Source: Okibacterium fritillariae (GTDB taxonomy: Bacteria; Actinomycetota; Actinomycetes; Actinomycetales; Microbacteriaceae). Taken from it: a stretch of 64,000 bases of DNA. Shown one piece after another: positions 1 through 9,875 of the stretch (positions are counted from its first letter, which is position 1; the number at the start of each line of letters is the position of its first letter). The notes under the pieces were generated by a model. That model had not been told where the DNA came from. It saw only the letters and a program-made list of their open reading frames with translations, and ran no database searches. A program made the position numbers and the translations under genes. The stretch lies in the NCBI RefSeq assembly GCF_900167575.1, contig NZ_FUZP01000001.1, forward strand, positions 1,860,001 to 1,924,000, in the 5' to 3' direction.

Positions 1-1591
1 AGGCGACATAGGTTTTCTTCAGTTTACCTGCGCCGTCGGACTGTTCCGCGGTGCCCGACTTTGCTGCTACGCGGTAGCCGGGCATGGTGAGGTCTTTCGC
101 CAGGAATCCGTTCGTGACCACGGTTTCCATCATCCCGAGGACCTCTTTAGAGGCTTCCTCACTGATGACCCGTTTGCCCTGGGATGCGGCGGGCACCTCG
201 GTCGTCGTCCCGTCGGAGTATTCGCAGCCCTCGACGAGCTGCATGGGCAGCTCCACTCCCCCGTTGGCGATCGCCTGGTAGGCGTTGGCCATCTGGATCG
301 CGGTGACGGCGACACCCTGCCCGAACATGGTGACGTAGTCGGTCTGGTTGTCCCACTTCTCCCACGGGTGCAGGATGCCTGAATCCTCGCCCGGGAAGCC
401 GATCGCCGAGGCGTCGCCGATGCCGAACTTCTCGAGGTAGTTGTAGCGGTCTTGTGCGCTCATCTTCTCGCCGAGCTTGCTCAGCCCGGTGTTGGAGGAC
501 TGCTGCAGCACACCCGTGAGGGTCAGGCGCTCGGGGTCGTGCGGCAGGGCGTCTTTGATGCTGGCGCCATTCTCAGGCTTGTACCGGTATTCGGCGAGCA
601 CCTGCGACGTGGGCGTGGCGAGCCCCGCATCGATGAGGGATGCCGCGGTGAGCGGCTTGAAGATCGATCCGGGTTCGAACGGCGCCGTGAAGGCTTTCGA
701 GCCGCGGTCTTCGGGTGCGGTCGCGTTGATGTCGTTGGGGTCGACGCTCGGCCATTCGGCGAGGGCGCGGATCTTGCCCGTCTTGACCTCGGTGACCATG
801 ATCGACCCGTAGGTGGCGCCCGTGGCGGCGACCTGCGAGGCGACGAGCTGCTGCATGTACCAGTTCAGGTCGGAGTCGATCGTGAGCTTGACGTTGCCGC
901 CCTCTTTGGCGGCCGTCGTGACCTCGGTCGTGCCGGGCAGCGCCACGCCGTCTTTCGAGCGCTGGTAGCTCTGCGTGCCGTTCTCGCCGGTGAGGCAGGC
1001 GTTCTGCTGCAGTTCGACGCCCGCGAGCCCCTTCTGGTCGCTGCCGACGAAGCCGACGATGTTTCCGGCGACGGATCCGTTGGGGTAGGTGCGGCCGGGG
1101 TTCTGTTCGGTGTAGATCCACGGGATGTTGAGGTCGCGGATCTTTTGGTACTTGTCGGCGCTCTGCGACTTGATGAGGAGCGCGTAGTTCGATCCGGAGT
1201 CGGCGGCGAGGGCATCGTCGATGATCTTCTGCAGGTCGGCGGCGGACTGCCCCGTGATGGCACCGACTTCGGTGAGGGCCTGCTCGACCGTGACCTCTTG
1301 CTTCTTGCCGTCGATGGTGCGGTCGAATTCTTTGACGTCGCGGGGGGACGTCGTGATGTCGAACAGCGCGACCGTGCTGGCGAGCACGTTGCCGTTGGTG
1401 TCGAGGATTTCACCGCGCGGCGCGTAGATGGTGCCGTTGGCCGTTGTCTTCGTCAGCGAGTCGGAGACGAGTGCGTCGGCGCGCACGAGTTGGATGTCGA
1501 CGAGCCGGACGACGAAGACGGCGACCACAACGATGACGGCGGCGACGGCGAAGACGATGCGCCGCTTGGTCGAGACGGTGTGTGAGGCCAC
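1..1591 (-). CDS. ftsI: Peptidoglycan transpeptidase FtsI / PBP2-type penicillin-binding protein, 3' end cut by window
   Basis: Septal peptidoglycan cross-linking enzyme acting outside the membrane with the divisome. Reading the minus strand from a GTG at 1591, preceded by AGAAGGA, gives a short basic N-terminus, one membrane anchor (about residues 11-30), a PBP dimerisation region and the transpeptidase domain. The active-site motif GSIFK, the SSN triad and the KSGTAE motif are all visible, so the enzyme looks active. The C-terminus runs off the left edge at base 1. It follows the FtsL-like gene by 71 bases, the usual mraZ-rsmH-ftsL-ftsI order of the division cluster. Family assignment is firm; the symbol follows from position and motifs. 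Confidence 0.95.
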   Translation of the reverse strand, partial: MASHTVSTKRRIVFAVAAVIVVVAVFVVRLVDIQLVRADALVSDSLTKTTANGTIYAPRGEILDTNGNVLASTVALFDITTSPRDVKEFDRTIDGKKQEVTVEQALTEVGAITGQSAADLQKIIDDALAADSGSNYALLIKSQSADKYQKIRDLNIPWIYTEQNPGRTYPNGSVAGNIVGFVGSDQKGLAGVELQQNACLTGENGTQSYQRSKDGVALPGTTEVTTAAKEGGNVKLTIDSDLNWYMQQLVASQVAATGATYGSIMVTEVKTGKIRALAEWPSVDPNDINATAPEDRGSKAFTAPFEPGSIFKPLTAASLIDAGLATPTSQVLAEYRYKPENGASIKDALPHDPERLTLTGVLQQSSNTGLSKLGEKMSAQDRYNYLEKFGIGDASAIGFPGEDSGILHPWEKWDNQTDYVTMFGQGVAVTAIQMANAYQAIANGGVELPMQLVEGCEYSDGTTTEVPAASQGKRVISEEASKEVLGMMETVVTNGFLAKDLTMPGYRVAAKSGTAEQSDGAGKLKKTYVA

Positions 1592-1662
1592 GCTTCGTCC
1601 TTCTCTGCTGGGGTTCTCGGCTGAGCGCGCGGGCGTTCAGCGGGGCCGGTACGCGCTCCGCG

Positions 1663-2277
1663 TTAGTGCGTGCTCGGAGACGGCAGACCGTTCTCCAACG
1701 ATACGGTCGGCGGCGCGGCTTCTTCGGTAGGCGCGCCCTCGGCGGGTGCGTCGGGATCGGCGACGGTTGCGTCGGGCGCGACGGCGAGCGGCTCTCCGGC
1801 GATGAGCTTGTTCGGAATGACGCTCGACGAGATCAGCGGAACCGGCGTGTCGGTCGTGGCCGCGGTCGCATTGCCCGTGACCGATCCGTCGCTCAGGCGC
1901 AGGTAGGCGGGCGTGCCGTTGATGACCATGCCGAGCGATTCGGCGTTGGCGGCGAGGTATTGCGGCGACGAGATCTCTTTCACGTCGTTCGAGACGGTCT
2001 GCAGCTGCAGCCCCAGTGAACGCTCGGATGCCTGCAGCGACGAGATCTGGTAGGCGCCCTGGCTGAGCCCCACACCGAGCAGCAGCTGCGCGATGACGAC
2101 GACGAGCACGCCGCCGACGGTGACGAGCGCGTAGGCCGTCTTGGGCCGCGCGCGGCGGGCGTTCTTCGGGACGGCCTCGATGTAGGGGGCCTTCTTGCGA
2201 CCCGGCTGCGCGGGGAGGGCGGATGCGGCCGGCACCGAAGCGGACAGCGGCAGGTCGTAGGCGGTCTGGGCGCTCAT
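1663..2277 (-). CDS. FtsL-like single-pass division protein
   Basis: A 204-residue protein with a basic, Pro/Ala-rich cytoplasmic N-terminus, one transmembrane helix (about residues 50-70), a short heptad-like segment (about 74-100) and an acidic, Pro/Ala-rich tail outside. This topology and its place between rsmH and ftsI fit FtsL, the small bitopic partner of FtsB/FtsQ that helps activate FtsWI. Sequence conservation in FtsL is very low, so the call rests on position and topology. Its ATG overlaps the rsmH stop by four bases, implying coupled translation. It corresponds in position to M. tuberculosis Rv2164c. Confidence 0.8.
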   Translation of the reverse strand: MSAQTAYDLPLSASVPAASALPAQPGRKKAPYIEAVPKNARRARPKTAYALVTVGGVLVVVIAQLLLGVGLSQGAYQISSLQASERSLGLQLQTVSNDVKEISSPQYLAANAESLGMVINGTPAYLRLSDGSVTGNATAATTDTPVPLISSSVIPNKLIAGEPLAVAPDATVADPDAPAEGAPTEEAAPPTVSLENGLPSPSTH

Positions 2278-3230
2278 CGGGTTCCTTTTCTCACGCGCTC
2301 GATGGCCCGCAGTCGCACCGGGGTGGCGCGGGGGTTCTCAGCTTTTTCGTCGTCGGAGGCGAGTTCGGCACCCTTGACCAGGGCGCGGAAGAGGGGGGCG
2401 TGCTCGGGCAGCTCGACCGGGAGGCCGGCGGGGGCCGTCGAGGCGATGACTTTTTGGAAGTCCTTCTTGACGATGCGGTCTTCGAGGGATTGGTAGGCCA
2501 GCACGACGATGCGGCCGCCGACGGCGAGCGAGTCGAGCGCACGTGGGATGGCATCTTCGAGCACCGACAGCTCTTGGTTGACCTCGATGCGCAGGGCCTG
2601 GAAGACGCGCTTGGCGGGGTGGCCGGCGCGCTGCACGGCCGCGGGGGTGGCCGCCTGGATGATCTCGACGAGCTCGGCCGACCGCGTGATGGGCCGGGCG
2701 TCGCGCGCTTCGACGATCTTGCGGGCGTAGCGCTGCGCGAGCTTCTCTTCGCCGTATTTCTGGAAGATGTTGCGCAGCTCGTGCTCGGTGTAGGTGGCGA
2801 TGACCGTCTCGGCCGTGAGGTCGCTCGTGGCATCCATGCGCATGTCGAGCGGCGCGTCTTTGGAGTATGCGAAGCCGCGCTCGGCCTCGTCGAGCTGCAG
2901 CGAGGAGACGCCGAGGTCGAAGAGGATGCCGTGCACCTCGGGGATGCCGAGACCCTCGAGTGCTTCGTCGATGCCGTCGTAGACGGTGTGCACGAGCTTG
3001 ACCCGGTCGCCGAAGCGGGCGAGTCGCTCGCGCGAGATGGCGAGGGCATCGAGGTCGCGGTCGAGGCCGACGAGGGTGATGTTCGGGAAGCGCTCGAGGA
3101 ACGCCTCGGCGTGTCCGCCCATGCCGAGCGTGCAGTCGACCAGCACGGCACCGTCGGCCGCGAGGGCGGGTGCCAGCAGCTCGACGCAACGCTCGAGCAG
3201 AACCGGGGTGTGGATGTCGTTCAGGGCCAT
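2274..3230 (-). CDS. rsmH: 16S rRNA (cytosine-1402-N4) methyltransferase RsmH
   Basis: SAM-dependent methyltransferase that modifies C1402 in the ribosomal P site; historically MraW. The protein opens with [13 protein letters not shown], carries the SAM-binding [15 protein letters not shown] segment, and later [12 protein letters not shown], all typical of the family. From the ATG at 3230 it is 318 residues, the usual length. A frame extension to a TTG at 3281 exists but adds 17 unconserved residues, so the ATG is preferred. It lies 99 bases after mraZ and overlaps the FtsL-like gene by four bases. Confidence 0.95.
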   Translation of the reverse strand: MALNDIHTPVLLERCVELLAPALAADGAVLVDCTLGMGGHAEAFLERFPNITLVGLDRDLDALAISRERLARFGDRVKLVHTVYDGIDEALEGLGIPEVHGILFDLGVSSLQLDEAERGFAYSKDAPLDMRMDATSDLTAETVIATYTEHELRNIFQKYGEEKLAQRYARKIVEARDARPITRSAELVEIIQAATPAAVQRAGHPAKRVFQALRIEVNQELSVLEDAIPRALDSLAVGGRIVVLAYQSLEDRIVKKDFQKVIASTAPAGLPVELPEHAPLFRALVKGAELASDDEKAENPRATPVRLRAIERVRKGTR

Positions 3231-3329
3231 ATGAACCGGGTGGCCCCTGGACTCTGATCCCCATCCGACCCGACCTGGCAACGGGGAAGTGTGCCAGGGA
3301 GTGGACGGCTGGGAGTCAGAACGCAGGGA

Positions 3330-3761
3330 CTAGAAGAGTCCCGGAATCACCTCCTCGGCGGTGTCGGCGAATGCTGCTTCTTGCTCGGCCAGGTAGGCCT
3401 CCCACGCTTCGGTGTCCCAGATCTCGGCGCGGCTGCCGGCGCCGATGACCGTGAGGTCGCGACTGAGGCCGGCGTAGGCACGCAGGGATGCGGGCACCGT
3501 GACGCGGTGCTGCTTATCGGGTGTCTCGGCGCTGGCGCCGGACAGGAACACACGCAGGTAGTCGCGCGCCTGCTTCGAGGTGACAGGCGCCTGACGGATC
3601 TTCGTGTGCAGATCTTCGAACTCGCGGGTGGAGAAGACGTAGATGCAGTGCTCCTGGCCCCGCGTCATCACCACTCCCCCGGCGAGCTCGTCGCGAAACT
3701 TGGCCGGCAGGATGATGCGTCCCTTCTCGTCGAGCTTGGGGGCGTAGGTGCCAAGAAACAC
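3330..3761 (-). CDS. mraZ: Transcriptional regulator MraZ
   Basis: DNA-binding protein with the AbrB-like double-wing fold that represses its own division operon. The 143-residue product begins [16 protein letters not shown], and both MraZ repeats are present, each with the conserved D-x-K-G-R (first, residues about 10-14) or the related D-K-Q-H-R (second) segment. The GTG start at 3761 is preceded by a strong GGGGGA ribosome-binding site. It is the first gene of the minus-strand rsmH-ftsL-ftsI cluster, and its expected triple operator lies just upstream at 3802-3827. Confidence 0.96.
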   Translation of the reverse strand: MFLGTYAPKLDEKGRIILPAKFRDELAGGVVMTRGQEHCIYVFSTREFEDLHTKIRQAPVTSKQARDYLRVFLSGASAETPDKQHRVTVPASLRAYAGLSRDLTVIGAGSRAEIWDTEAWEAYLAEQEAAFADTAEEVIPGLF

Positions 3762-3801
3762 GTGTCATCCCCCTTCTCGTTCCGGCCAACTTTCGGGATG
3801 T

Positions 3802-3827
3802 CTCCACTTTACTCCACTTCGCACCAC
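3802..3827 (-). promoter_or_regulatory. MraZ operator: three GTGG(A/T)G boxes at 10-bp spacing
   Basis: Read on the minus strand the site is GTGGTG-N4-GTGGAG-N4-GTGGAG, three boxes in exact 10-bp phase, ending about 40 bases before the mraZ start. A -10-like TAGGTT (3829-3834) lies directly upstream, so the boxes would sit at the transcription start, where bound MraZ could block initiation. Repeated TGGNN/GTGG boxes are the known MraZ target; the site is read directly, its function is inferred. Confidence 0.85.
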
Positions 3828-3834
3828 AAACCTA

Positions 3835-4056
3835 TGACATCCGCCCTTTTTCTCGGCCGATTCGGGAATAAATCCGCACAATCGCGGGCGACGCGCGGGT
3901 GGAGGGGCAGGGAGCGCAACGGGGTGATGTCGGGCCTATTTCGTGGCGCGCCAGACGGCGCGATCCGCAAGGACGCGCGGAGTGGAGGACAGGCCCGCGG
4001 CGCCGGGGAGGAAAGTGGAGAACCGCGCCGCTTCAGCGGGGAGCGCAGGCGGGCAA
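3835..4056. other. Intergenic stretch without a recognisable gene
   Basis: Between the MraZ promoter and the DUF3040 terminator no frame with actinobacterial codon bias or a plausible ribosome-binding site was found. The segment is mixed GC-rich with an AT-richer part near 3835-3870 that may belong to the mra promoter. Single GTGGAG words at about 3983 and 4015 are not phased and are probably chance. Confidence 0.5.
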
Positions 4057-4089
4057 CAAAAAAGCAGCCGCACCGAAGTGCGACTGCTT
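4057..4089 (-). terminator. Rho-independent terminator of the DUF3040 gene
   Basis: A 12-bp stem with one mismatch (4062-4073 against 4078-4089) closes a CGAA-type tetraloop. On the minus strand it is followed by a run of six T, and it lies 55 bases after the DUF3040 stop codon. Confidence 0.85.
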
Positions 4090-4144
4090 GAGTGTGTGGA
4101 GCGGGATGCGGTCGGCGTATTGCGACTGGCCCGCGGGACCGGGG

Positions 4145-4543
4145 CTATTCTCCGCGGTCGTCCTGACGACGATCCCAGCGGCTGTTCATGCGATTCATGA
4201 ACGTGCCACCGGATGCGGCCTTCTTCTTCGACGACGGGCGCTGCGCCTCTTTCAAGACGTCTTCAGCAGTGAGCGTGCCGTGGTGCTTGCGGGGCGTGAT
4301 AGCGATCATCACGCCGGCGAACATGACCACGAAGCCGATGATGCCGACGACGGGCTGCTGCAGAACCACACCCGTGACGAGGGCACCGACGCCCAGGATG
4401 CCGACGACCGAACCGATCGCGATGCTGCGGTAGCTCGGACGGCCGCGCTGGTCACCGGCGGTCGACACGAAATCGGCGTCGTTGCGGTAGAGGTTGCGCT
4501 CCATCTCGTCAAGGAGCCGTTGCTCCTGCTCGGAAAGCGGCAT
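4145..4543 (-). CDS. DUF3040 family small membrane protein
   Basis: A 132-residue actinobacterial protein that begins MPLSEQEQRLLDEMERNL, the hallmark of DUF3040, followed by two closely spaced hydrophobic helices (about residues 41-62 and 65-84) and a basic C-terminal tail. The molecular function of the family is unknown. It stands between the division cluster and the polyprenyl synthase gene, the position of Rv2169c in M. tuberculosis. It has its own terminator and diverges from the plus-strand polyprenyl synthase. Confidence 0.85.
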   Translation of the reverse strand: MPLSEQEQRLLDEMERNLYRNDADFVSTAGDQRGRPSYRSIAIGSVVGILGVGALVTGVVLQQPVVGIIGFVVMFAGVMIAITPRKHHGTLTAEDVLKEAQRPSSKKKAASGGTFMNRMNSRWDRRQDDRGE

Positions 4544-4632
4544 GTCTTACCCTCCAACTCGCTCAACACGGGGCATGTATGTCACGAATTCTAACCCCGC
4601 CATCGACGCCTCGGCTAGGCCAAGCATCCCGC

Positions 4633-4638
4633 TAGGGT
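4633..4638 (+). promoter_or_regulatory. -10 hexamer TAGGGT for a leaderless polyprenyl synthase mRNA
   Basis: TAGGGT ends six bases before the GTG at 4645, so transcription would start on the first base of the start codon. There is no Shine-Dalgarno sequence in between. No convincing -35 element was seen. Confidence 0.55.
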
Positions 4639-4644
4639 GGTCTC

Positions 4645-5751
4645 GTGACCGAAAGCCGAAACCTTGCCGAACTGGTCAATGATCGGATCGATGAATTCCT
4701 CGAATCCCGTGCGTCAATTCTCGCTCACCTCGGCGATGACCTCCTCCCGTTCTCCGCGTTCTCTCGGGAGTTTCTCAGCGGTGGCAAGCGGTTCCGGGCC
4801 AGCTTCTCCTACTGGGGGTGGCAGAGCGTTCGCAGTGCCGCGGGCGACGTCGGGCAGCCGACATCCGATGAGCTGAGGGCGGTCGTCACACTGGCGGCGT
4901 CGCTCGAGATCTTCCACGCCGCGGCCCTCGTGCACGACGACATCATCGACAACTCCGATACGCGCCGCGGGGCCCCTGCGGCTCACCGCCGCTTCGAGAA
5001 GCTGCACACCGACGGCGGGTGGGATGGCGACGGCGACGACTACGGCCGCGCATCCGCGATTCTGCTCGGCGATCTGCTGCTCGGGTGGAGCGACGAGATC
5101 CTCGACGAGGCGCTGGCACTGGTCGACCGTGAGACATCCATCCGCGTGCGCGCCGAGTTCATGCGCATGCGCACCGAGGTGACCGCCGGGCAGTACCTGG
5201 ACATCCTCGAGGAGCGGGCGTGGCGCAGCCGGCCCGAGAGCGAACACCGCGAGCGGGCCCAGCGCGTGGTCGTCTTCAAGTCGGCGAAGTACAGCATCGA
5301 GGCGCCCCTGGCCCTCGGCGCCCTGCTCGCGGGCGGCAGCGATGCCCAGCTCGAGGCGCTGCGCTCCTTCGGCCTGCCGCTCGGCGTGGCCTTCCAGCTG
5401 CGCGACGATCTGCTCGGCGTGTTCGGCGACGAGAAGGTCACGGGCAAGCCGAGCGGCGACGACCTGCGCGAGGGCAAGCGCACGGTGCTCATCGCTCTCA
5501 CGCGCGAGGCCGTGCCCGCGCCGACGAAGAACCTCATCGACGAGCTGCTCGGCGACCCGGCGCTCGAACCCGAGCAGATCGCGTCACTGCAGGCGACCAT
5601 CACCGAGAGCGGAGCGGTCGACCGCTCGGAGGAGATCATCGCCGAGAACGTGCGCGTTGCGCGCGCGGCCCTCGACGCGGCGCCGCTCGGAGCGGAAGCG
5701 ATCGAGCGCCTCAGCGAATTGGCCGAGACCGTCACACGCCGCAACTACTAG
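4645..5751 (+). CDS. Trans-polyprenyl diphosphate synthase (IspA/IdsA family)
   Basis: Builds all-trans isoprenyl diphosphates from isopentenyl diphosphate, supplying quinone, carotenoid or lipid-carrier precursors. The 368-residue protein has the first aspartate-rich motif DDIIDNSD (about residues 99-106) and the second as RDDLLGVFGDE (about 253-263), plus GGKRFR near residue 46, so it should be active. Chain length cannot be read from the sequence. The GTG start is supported by the -10 box six bases upstream (leaderless). The homologous position in M. tuberculosis is idsA2 (Rv2173). Confidence 0.93.
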   Translation: MTESRNLAELVNDRIDEFLESRASILAHLGDDLLPFSAFSREFLSGGKRFRASFSYWGWQSVRSAAGDVGQPTSDELRAVVTLAASLEIFHAAALVHDDIIDNSDTRRGAPAAHRRFEKLHTDGGWDGDGDDYGRASAILLGDLLLGWSDEILDEALALVDRETSIRVRAEFMRMRTEVTAGQYLDILEERAWRSRPESEHRERAQRVVVFKSAKYSIEAPLALGALLAGGSDAQLEALRSFGLPLGVAFQLRDDLLGVFGDEKVTGKPSGDDLREGKRTVLIALTREAVPAPTKNLIDELLGDPALEPEQIASLQATITESGAVDRSEEIIAENVRVARAALDAAPLGAEAIERLSELAETVTRRNY

Positions 5752-5782
5752 CTCTCGCCTCGCCGACTCCCACTAGAGCAAG

Positions 5783-5906
5783 CCGCTCGCCCCGCGCTAG
5801 AGCAAGCCGCGTCGACTCTTACCGGAGGACGCCGCGCCGATTTTTGCGACAGCACGCCGCGTCGACTCTTACTGGAGTAACCCGCGTCGACTCCGTCGGC
5901 GATCTG
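5783..5906. repeat. Imperfect 25-bp tandem repeat, about five units
   Basis: Units begin at 5783, 5807, 5832, 5857 and 5882, that is 24-25 bp apart, with core CCGCGTCGACTCTTACTGGA. A diverged copy follows near 5914. The array lies between two convergent genes, starting 31 bases after the polyprenyl synthase stop. Confidence 0.75.
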
Positions 5907-5965
5907 GAGCGAGCTGTGTCGACTCGGTCGGCGATCCGACCGACCCTGTTCGAGTGTGAGGGCGT

Positions 5966-6307
5966 TTAGCCGAGCGCCTGGGCGACGCGGCGGACCTCGG
6001 TCTTGCGGCCCGAACGCAGCGCCTCGATGGGCGAAACGCCGAGGCTCTCGTCTTCGCTGAGCAGCCAGTCCATGGCCTCGTCGTCGGAGAAACCCGAGTC
6101 GGCGAGCACGAACAGGGTTCCACGCAGTTCGTGCAGCGGCTCGTTGTCGCGCAGGAACACGGCGGGAACGCTCAGGATGTTGTCGCGGCGAACGGCGAGC
6201 AGGTGCCTGTCTTCGATCAGACGGCGCACCCGGCTCTGGCTGAGGTCGAGCAGCTCGACGAGGTCAGGAACAGTGAGCCACTCGTGGTGGGAAAACGCAT
6301 CAGTCAC
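5966..6307 (-). CDS. Rv2175c-family DNA-binding protein
   Basis: A 113-residue protein with a winged-helix/excisionase-like N-terminal region (WLTVPDLVELLDLSQSRVRRL) and an Rv2175c-type C-terminal half. In M. tuberculosis Rv2175c binds DNA and is phosphorylated by the neighbouring kinase PknL; the kinase gene is also a neighbour here (7872-9803). The GTG at 6307 is chosen because VTDAFSHHEWLTVP matches the family start and a CAGACT hexamer lies exactly six bases upstream. A longer open frame to 6445 adds arginine-rich residues unlike the family. Confidence 0.85.
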   Translation of the reverse strand: MTDAFSHHEWLTVPDLVELLDLSQSRVRRLIEDRHLLAVRRDNILSVPAVFLRDNEPLHELRGTLFVLADSGFSDDEAMDWLLSEDESLGVSPIEALRSGRKTEVRRVAQALG

Positions 6308-6495
6308 ACCCCGAGTCTGCCACGATCCCGGGGCCCGGAAAAGCAGACGGGCGGCAAAACGACGTCGGATGACGCGGGCACCGCGCACCCCGGACATCCG
6401 CCGCCCTGCCCCCGCGTGTTGACGAGGTTCTCTCGACTGTGTCACCGTGGGTACGCAATGTCACTCAAACGGGGGTCACGAAAGATGGGCACATC

Positions 6496-7776
6496 ATGCG
6501 CCGACGCACCCTGACCACCCCCGCTGCACGATTGAACACGGGCGCTGTCCTGACGAGCACGGGCGGAATCGTCCTCGGACTTGCGCTCACGGCGCCCCTT
6601 GCCGCGCACGGCGTTCCGCACACGGCGCCCGACGACCGCGACCTCCCCGACGAGTTTTCAGAGCCAGGCCAGGCGAGCGGCACGGTGGCAACCTCGGCCG
6701 GCGGCGCGGATGTCGCGGCGAACGCCCAGTCCGACCACGCCGTCGCCCAACCCACCTGGGGCGATATCTCGAGCACCCGCCCTCTTCCCACCCTCGGTCT
6801 CGGCGGGACAACGGGAGAACGATCGGGCGAGAACATGACCGCGGCCGGTCCCTCGGTCGCTTCCAGCGCATCCTCCTACACCGTTCAGAGCGGGGATACC
6901 GTGTCTGACATCGCGCAGAAGCACGGCGTGGCGACCGCATCCGTTCTGGCCCTCAACGGCCTGAGCTGGTCGAGCACGATCTTCCCCGGGCAGGAGCTGA
7001 CCTTGCGCGCAGAAGCGGCGGCCCCCTCGACACCCGCACCTGCCCCCGTCCCGTCGGCGCCCTCCGCGCAGGCCCCGTCGACGTCGGCGTCGTACACGGT
7101 CGTCTCGGGCGACACCCTGAGCGGCATCGCGGCGGCACACGGCGTGACGACATCCGCATTGTTCGCCGCGAACGGTCTGCACGGCGGCGACATCATCTAC
7201 CCGGGCCAGACCATCACGCTTCCGGGCCTGCAGACGGCGGCCGCGACGACGCCTACCCCGCCGGCCGCGCAGCCCGCTCCCCCGGCCGCGACCCCCGCAC
7301 CGGCACCCGCACCCGCACCGGCGCCGGCACCTGCACCTGCGCCGCAGCCCGCGCCCCAGGTCATCGCCGCGCTCGACGCCCCCATGACCGAGAACGCCCG
7401 CCTCATCATCGCGACGGGCCGCAGCATCGGAGCCAGCGACCAGGCCATCGTGATCGCGTTGGCCGCCGCGATGCAGGAGTCGAGCATGCGCAACATCGAC
7501 CACGGCGATCGCGATTCGCTCGGCCTGTTCCAGCAGCGCCCGAGCCAGGGCTGGGGAACGCCGGACCAGGTGCGCGACCGGCAGCGAGCCATCCTCGCGT
7601 TCTTCGGTGGGAAGACGAACCCGAACACGGGTGTCACCTCAGGTCTGTTCGACGTTCCGGGCTGGGAGAACCTCTCGGTGACGCAGGCCGCCCAGGCCGT
7701 GCAGAAGTCGGCGCATCCCGATGAATACGCGAAGTGGGAAGCATCCGCCCGCTCGTGGCTGGCCCAGCTGGGCTAG
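6496..7776 (+). CDS. Secreted cell-wall protein with two LysM domains and a lytic-transglycosylase-like C-terminus
   Basis: A signal peptide (about residues 1-40) is followed by two LysM peptidoglycan-binding domains, each opening with YTV-x-SGDT (about residues 130-175 and 201-246). A long Pro/Ala linker comes next, then a C-terminal domain (about 300-426) with ALAAAMQESSMRN and SLGLFQQRPSQGWG, the pattern of lysozyme-like folds with a possible catalytic Glu in MQESS. It probably remodels or binds the cell wall. The ATG at 6496 gives a clean signal peptide; a GTG at 6439 is an alternative. Catalysis is inferred, not shown. Confidence 0.85.
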   Translation: MRRRTLTTPAARLNTGAVLTSTGGIVLGLALTAPLAAHGVPHTAPDDRDLPDEFSEPGQASGTVATSAGGADVAANAQSDHAVAQPTWGDISSTRPLPTLGLGGTTGERSGENMTAAGPSVASSASSYTVQSGDTVSDIAQKHGVATASVLALNGLSWSSTIFPGQELTLRAEAAAPSTPAPAPVPSAPSAQAPSTSASYTVVSGDTLSGIAAAHGVTTSALFAANGLHGGDIIYPGQTITLPGLQTAAATTPTPPAAQPAPPAATPAPAPAPAPAPAPAPAPQPAPQVIAALDAPMTENARLIIATGRSIGASDQAIVIALAAAMQESSMRNIDHGDRDSLGLFQQRPSQGWGTPDQVRDRQRAILAFFGGKTNPNTGVTSGLFDVPGWENLSVTQAAQAVQKSAHPDEYAKWEASARSWLAQLG

Positions 7777-7859
7777 AGGTTTCTTACGATCCGGTTACGA
7801 ATATCGAACCGGTGCGTGTCTCATCGGTGTTTTGCCAGGCCGTCGGTGATGCCACTCCA

Positions 7860-7865
7860 TAGACT
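7860..7865 (+). promoter_or_regulatory. -10 hexamer TAGACT for a leaderless kinase mRNA
   Basis: TAGACT is followed by exactly six bases and then the GTG start codon at 7872, with no ribosome-binding site between. Confidence 0.55.
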
Positions 7866-7871
7866 CTCTTC

Positions 7872-9803
<1,932 letters not shown>

Positions 9804-9825
9804 CCCCCAGACACACCCAGACACA

Positions 9826-9863
9826 CGAAGAAGGGCCCCGCTCGAAAGCGAGGCCCTTCTTCG
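9826..9863. terminator. Bidirectional terminator between kinase and DAHP synthase
   Basis: A 12-bp stem CGAAGAAGGGCC against its complement, extended by CGCT/AGCG around a CGAA loop with one mismatch. It lies between two convergent stops (9803 and 9876), with T-rich flanks on the plus strand. Confidence 0.85.
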
Positions 9864-9875
9864 TTGATTCAAACG

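Noticed and set aside
3983-4020. Additional MraZ boxes (GTGGAG words at about 3983 and 4015)
   Set aside because: They are on the opposite strand, 32 bases apart and not in 10-bp phase.
5783-5944. Repeat array considered as a CRISPR
   Set aside because: Units are contiguous with no unique spacers and are degenerate; there are no cas genes.
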